From Clostridiales bacterium (GTDB lineage Bacteria; Bacillota; Clostridia; Christensenellales; Aristaeellaceae), in assembly GCA_012523405.1 (NCBI GenBank), contig JAAYIN010000026.1, forward strand, positions 32,961-96,960: a DNA stretch of 64,000 nucleotides. The letters run 5' to 3'. The notes under the pieces were generated by a model. It worked only from the letters and a program-made list of their open reading frames with translations. It searched no databases and was not told the origin of the DNA. Below, piece after piece: positions 61,174-64,000 of this stretch. A program made the position numbers and the translations under genes. How positions within the stretch are numbered: the first letter of the stretch is position 1; every line of letters starts with the position of its first letter.

Positions 61174-62904
61174 TTAGTCTTGCTTGAGCAGAAGCTGAGC
61201 CTGAGCGGTGAGGTTTGCGAGCAATTCCTCCGCCTTTGCCTTGTCCCTATCGTTGACATTGACATACAGCTTGATCTTGGGCTCTGTGCCGCTGGGACGC
61301 ACGCAGACGAAATGTCCGCCCTCCATCGCAAAGTACAAAACGTCGCTCTGGGGGTAATCCATCTTGGACGTGGTGCCTGTCGCTACGTCAAGATCGCTGC
61401 TGCTCATGAAGTCCAGCACATGCACCACCTTCACGCCGCCGATTTCCTTAGGCGGGTTTTTGCGGACATTGGCCATGATATCAGCCATGACCTTGAGGCC
61501 ATCGATGCCCGGAAGTGTGGTTGACTGCACGCATTCCAAATAGTAGCCGAATTTGTCAAAGATTTCGTCCATCACGTCGCACAGCGTCTTGCCCTGCGTG
61601 CTGTAGAAAGCAGCCGCCTCAGCAATCAGCATGGAAGCGTTCACGCCGTCCTTGTCGCGCACAAAGGTACTTGACAGGAAGCCGTAGCTCTCCTCAAAGC
61701 CAAAGAGGAAGGTATGCTCGCCGCTATCCTCAAACTGCTGAATCTTCTCGCCAATGAACTTAAATCCCGTCAGCGTATCGTACAGCGCTACGCCGAAGCC
61801 ATCGCATATCGCGCGAGCAAGCTCGGTTGATACCACGCTCTTGACCACTGCGCCATTTGCGGGCAGCTTGCCCTGTGCTTTTTTGCCGCTAAGGATGTAA
61901 TAGAGCATCAGGCAGCCGATTTGATTGCCTGTGAGCAGCTGGAACTCGCCATTCTTATTGCGAACCGCAACGCCTAGGCGGTCGCAGTCGGGGTCTGTGC
62001 CAAAGATCGCATCCGCGCCGACTTCATTAGCCAAAGCCATCGCGAGCTTGAATGCATCGGGGTCTTCGGGGTTTGGCACCTTAATGGTGGAGAAATTGGG
62101 GTCAGGCGCTTCCTGTTCCTTAACAACGCTAACGTTGGTGATGCCGATCTCTCGCAGGATACGGCGCACAGGCACATTGCCGCTGCCATGCAGGGGCGTA
62201 TATACAATCTTGAGGTTTTTGCCGACTTCAGCAACGACCTCAGGATAGATCGAAAGGGTCTTAACCCGGCGGATGTACTCATCATCCACCTCTGCATCGC
62301 CAATGATGTGCAGCAAGCCTGCGGCTTTCGCCTCGTCCTGCGTCATCATCTTCGCGGCAGTGAAGGATAGCGAGTTGATGCACTCGGTCACAGCGGTGGC
62401 TGCTTCCGGTCCAAGCTGCGCGCCATCCTCGCCATAGACCTTATAGCCATTGTATTGCGCCGGATTATGGCTGGCGGTGATCACGATGCCGGCAATGCCG
62501 CCCAGATACCGCACGCCAAAGGAGAGCAGTGCAACGGGGCGAAGCGCGTCAAACAGATAGGTCTTGATGCCGTTTGCGCAAAGAACCAGCGCACTTTCCA
62601 GTGCAAACTCCGTGCTCATGCGGCGGCTGTCATATGCGATCACCACGCCGCGGTCCCTAGCGCCCTCCAGCTCCAGCAGGTAGTCTGCCAGACCTTGGGT
62701 TGCACGCCTGACGGTATATGCGTTCATGCGGTTCATGCCCGCGCCGAGCACGCCGCGCATACCCGCTGTGCCAAAGCTGAGGTCTTTATAAAAACGATCC
62801 TCTATTTCTTTCTCATCAGCCGCGATGGATGTAAGTTCTGCAATGGTTGCCTCGTCATTTACAAAATCTTGAAGCCATGCTTCATAGTTCTGCCGATAGC
62901 TCAT
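61174..62904 (-). CDS. Phospho-sugar mutase (phosphoglucomutase/phosphomannomutase family)
   Basis: A 576-residue alpha-D-phosphohexomutase of the larger class. N-terminal FGTAGMRGVLGAG, phosphoserine loop VITASHNPAQYNGYKVY (~142), metal-binding GTDPDCDRLG (~300), sugar-binding GFEESYG (~399) and phosphate loop VRPSGTEPKIKLY (~537). These proteins interconvert glucose 1- and 6-phosphate or mannose equivalents (PgcA-like). It can supply the sugar phosphates that the isomerase fusion at 50489 and glmM use. GAGAGGAG precedes the ATG, and a consensus promoter is upstream. Confidence 0.92.
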   Translation of the reverse strand: MSYRQNYEAWLQDFVNDEATIAELTSIAADEKEIEDRFYKDLSFGTAGMRGVLGAGMNRMNAYTVRRATQGLADYLLELEGARDRGVVIAYDSRRMSTEFALESALVLCANGIKTYLFDALRPVALLSFGVRYLGGIAGIVITASHNPAQYNGYKVYGEDGAQLGPEAATAVTECINSLSFTAAKMMTQDEAKAAGLLHIIGDAEVDDEYIRRVKTLSIYPEVVAEVGKNLKIVYTPLHGSGNVPVRRILREIGITNVSVVKEQEAPDPNFSTIKVPNPEDPDAFKLAMALANEVGADAIFGTDPDCDRLGVAVRNKNGEFQLLTGNQIGCLMLYYILSGKKAQGKLPANGAVVKSVVSTELARAICDGFGVALYDTLTGFKFIGEKIQQFEDSGEHTFLFGFEESYGFLSSTFVRDKDGVNASMLIAEAAAFYSTQGKTLCDVMDEIFDKFGYYLECVQSTTLPGIDGLKVMADIMANVRKNPPKEIGGVKVVHVLDFMSSSDLDVATGTTSKMDYPQSDVLYFAMEGGHFVCVRPSGTEPKIKLYVNVNDRDKAKAEELLANLTAQAQLLLKQD

Positions 62905-62955
62905 TGAAAAAGCTCCTCTCGCTCATTATTAATCGTTCTTGAATGCCTATATTAT

Positions 62956-62984
62956 ATTATAATTGATTTTCCATATGTTTGCAA
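62956..62984 (-). promoter_or_regulatory. Sigma-A promoter of the phosphohexomutase gene
   Basis: On the minus strand TTGCAA (62979-62984), 17 bp, TATAAT (62956-62961). Confidence 0.65.
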
Positions 62985-63090
62985 TTGTTTTATGCATGCT
63001 TCACAAGTTTACACAGATTCCGTTGTTTTTGGAATGCCGCAACTGCGCCTGCGGCATACTACATACCAGACGAAGAACGGAGTTGAGCGC

Positions 63091-63795
63091 ATGATCGTAA
63101 TGCAGGGAATCAGCAAATCCTACCCGCCAAAACGCGAGGAAATCCCAGTGCCCGTGCTAAATGATGTAAATCTTCGCATTCGCCCCGGAGAATACGTCGC
63201 GTTTGTCGGACCGAGCGGATCGGGCAAGAGCACGCTGATGAACATTCTCGGGTGCCTTGATACCCCCAGCAGCGGTGCGTATTTTCTGGACGGCGTGGAT
63301 GTTTCGCATCTGGACGGGGACGCGCTCTGCATGGTGCGCAGGGAGAAAATCGGGTTTGTATTTCAGGGGTATCAGCTGCTTGGGAAGCTGACTGCGCTTG
63401 AAAACGTAGCGTTTCCGCTGATGCTTCGCGGGATCAGCGAGGAGGAGCGCTCACGGCGCGCGATGGAAGCGCTGCGGCGCGTGGCGCTTGACAAGCGGGC
63501 AAGCCACAAGCCCTGCGAACTCAGCGGCGGTCAGCAGCAGCGTGTAGCGCTTGCAAGAGCGCTCTGCTACTCTCCAAAGCTGCTTTTATGCGACGAGCCC
63601 ACAGGCGCACTGGACGAGCAGAGCCGCGACGAGATCTTAACGACCTTCGACCGTCTCCATCAAAGCGGGCACACCATCGTCATCATCACCCACGACATGA
63701 GCGTCGCCAAGCGTGCGATGCGCCGCTACATTGTGGACGGCGGAGGCGTATTGGAAGAGGGCAGGTCACGAACCATTGACCGCAGCCCCGTGTAG
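63091..63795 (+). CDS. ABC transporter ATP-binding protein (MacB/LolD class), orphan
   Basis: A 234-residue ATPase. Walker A GPSGSGKS (~45), signature LSGGQQQR (~148) and Walker B LLLCDEPTGALD (~168) with His in ITHD. The class usually drives MacB/FtsX-type permeases. The start is ATG 63091; the frame is open upstream but not with a ribosome site. No permease gene is next to it, and a terminator follows at once, so the partner must be elsewhere. Confidence 0.9.
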   Translation: MIVMQGISKSYPPKREEIPVPVLNDVNLRIRPGEYVAFVGPSGSGKSTLMNILGCLDTPSSGAYFLDGVDVSHLDGDALCMVRREKIGFVFQGYQLLGKLTALENVAFPLMLRGISEEERSRRAMEALRRVALDKRASHKPCELSGGQQQRVALARALCYSPKLLLCDEPTGALDEQSRDEILTTFDRLHQSGHTIVIITHDMSVAKRAMRRYIVDGGGVLEEGRSRTIDRSPV

Positions 63796-63806
63796 CAGGC
63801 AAACAA

Positions 63807-63852
63807 AAATCCCCCTAGCGCGGTTTTGATCCTGCGCTTGGGGGATTCTTGC
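63807..63852 (+). terminator. Terminator after orphan ABC ATPase
   Basis: AATCCCCCTAGCGC / GCGCTTGGGGGATT stem (one mismatch), 11-nt loop, then CTTGCTTG T-rich tail. Confidence 0.75.
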
Positions 63853-63898
63853 TTGTTAAAAAAGAGAATGAGCAAAGGGGCTGTTGCAGAAGTCTTTT

Positions 63899-63960
63899 CA
63901 AAAGACAATAGCAACAAAAATCCACCTGCGAATTACTTGATTCGAAGGTGGATTTTTGTA
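63899..63960 (+). repeat. 60-bp terminator-bearing dispersed repeat, copy 2
   Basis: Matches 57595-57655 in opposite orientation, including the hairpin AATCCACCT / AGGTGGATT and the neighbouring GCAACAAAAATC stretch. Confidence 0.75.
63919..63958. terminator. Hairpin of repeat copy 2
   Basis: AAAATCCACCT...AGGTGGATTTTT stem with one internal mismatch and flanking A/T runs. No gene ends just before it apart from the orphan ATPase, whose own terminator is 60 bp upstream. Confidence 0.7.
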
Positions 63961-64000
63961 TGTATTTACTACTATTTTGTAAGATAACGGCTGTTTTGCA

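Noticed and set aside
1..64000. tRNA or rRNA genes, transposases, integrases, phage genes
   Set aside because: A scan by eye found no T-loop/anticodon-like structures or mobile element proteins; this is not a full computed search.

Overview
The window looks like a chromosome segment of a spore-forming, Gram-positive, anaerobic Clostridia-type bacterium of moderately high GC (roughly half G+C). The evidence is a SipL-like DUF3794/LysM spore-coat protein with a sigma-E-like promoter, a YhcN/YlaJ-type sporulation lipoprotein, the split glycine decarboxylase (GcvPA/GcvPB), strong AGGAGG ribosome binding sites, frequent TTG/GTG starts, and housekeeping proteins of Firmicute type. The finer placement (Christensenellales-like or another deep Eubacteriales line) is only a guess. 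I see no rRNA, tRNA, CRISPR array, transposase, integrase or phage gene.

Layout. 1-5655: a truncated DUF5711-like gene, cvpA, then rimO-pgsA-cinA(pncC)-recA on the plus strand. 5747-8773: a beta-hydroxyacid dehydrogenase, an SGNH hydrolase divergent from a DUF1836 regulator-like gene, and a GNAT acetyltransferase. 8778-15221: sipL-like gene, a large membrane/acyltransferase fusion, glmM, and a sugar-phosphate isomerase-like TIM barrel. 15383-19253: an own-promoter cassette of three genes without recognised function except a Syd/SUKH-like middle gene, followed by deoC. 19284-22163: YkuD transpeptidase, PrsA-like foldase, sporulation lipoprotein. 22266-29520 (minus): the glycine cleavage operon gcvT-gcvH-gcvPA-gcvPB-lplA, then a 56-bp tandem repeat and a terminator, then lpdA; the operon has a consensus promoter and a ~245-nt structured leader that is not a recognisable glycine riboswitch.

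29641-38276: an SH3 protein, a BmpA-type nucleoside ABC uptake operon (lipoprotein-like binding protein, double ATPase, two permeases), and an ECF sigma/DUF4179 anti-sigma pair. 38277-46999 (minus): prfC, typA, a secreted protein, a GntR regulator, a NYN-LOTUS protein and nadE. 47142-51946 (plus): zinc-ribbon protein, single-pass membrane protein, ABC exporter, and a GNAT-mannose-6-phosphate isomerase fusion. 52153-57534: an exported FMN/FAD reductase, a GyrI-like MerR regulator, a Gx transporter, and a multi-SH3 secreted protein. 57796-60981 (minus): VTT membrane protein, papain-like amidase, response regulator, histidine kinase in one overlapping operon. 61174-63795: phosphohexomutase and an orphan ABC ATPase.

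The intergenic DNA is rich in short dispersed repeats. A composite element of about 140 bp is present near 35891-36033 and again, interrupted by a 60-bp terminator-bearing insert, near 57545-57765; the same 60-bp insert sequence recurs at 63899-63960. The most interesting candidates for something undescribed are the three-gene cassette at 15483-18518, the gcv leader RNA at 29239-29483, the fusion proteins at 10521 and 50489, and the dispersed repeat family.
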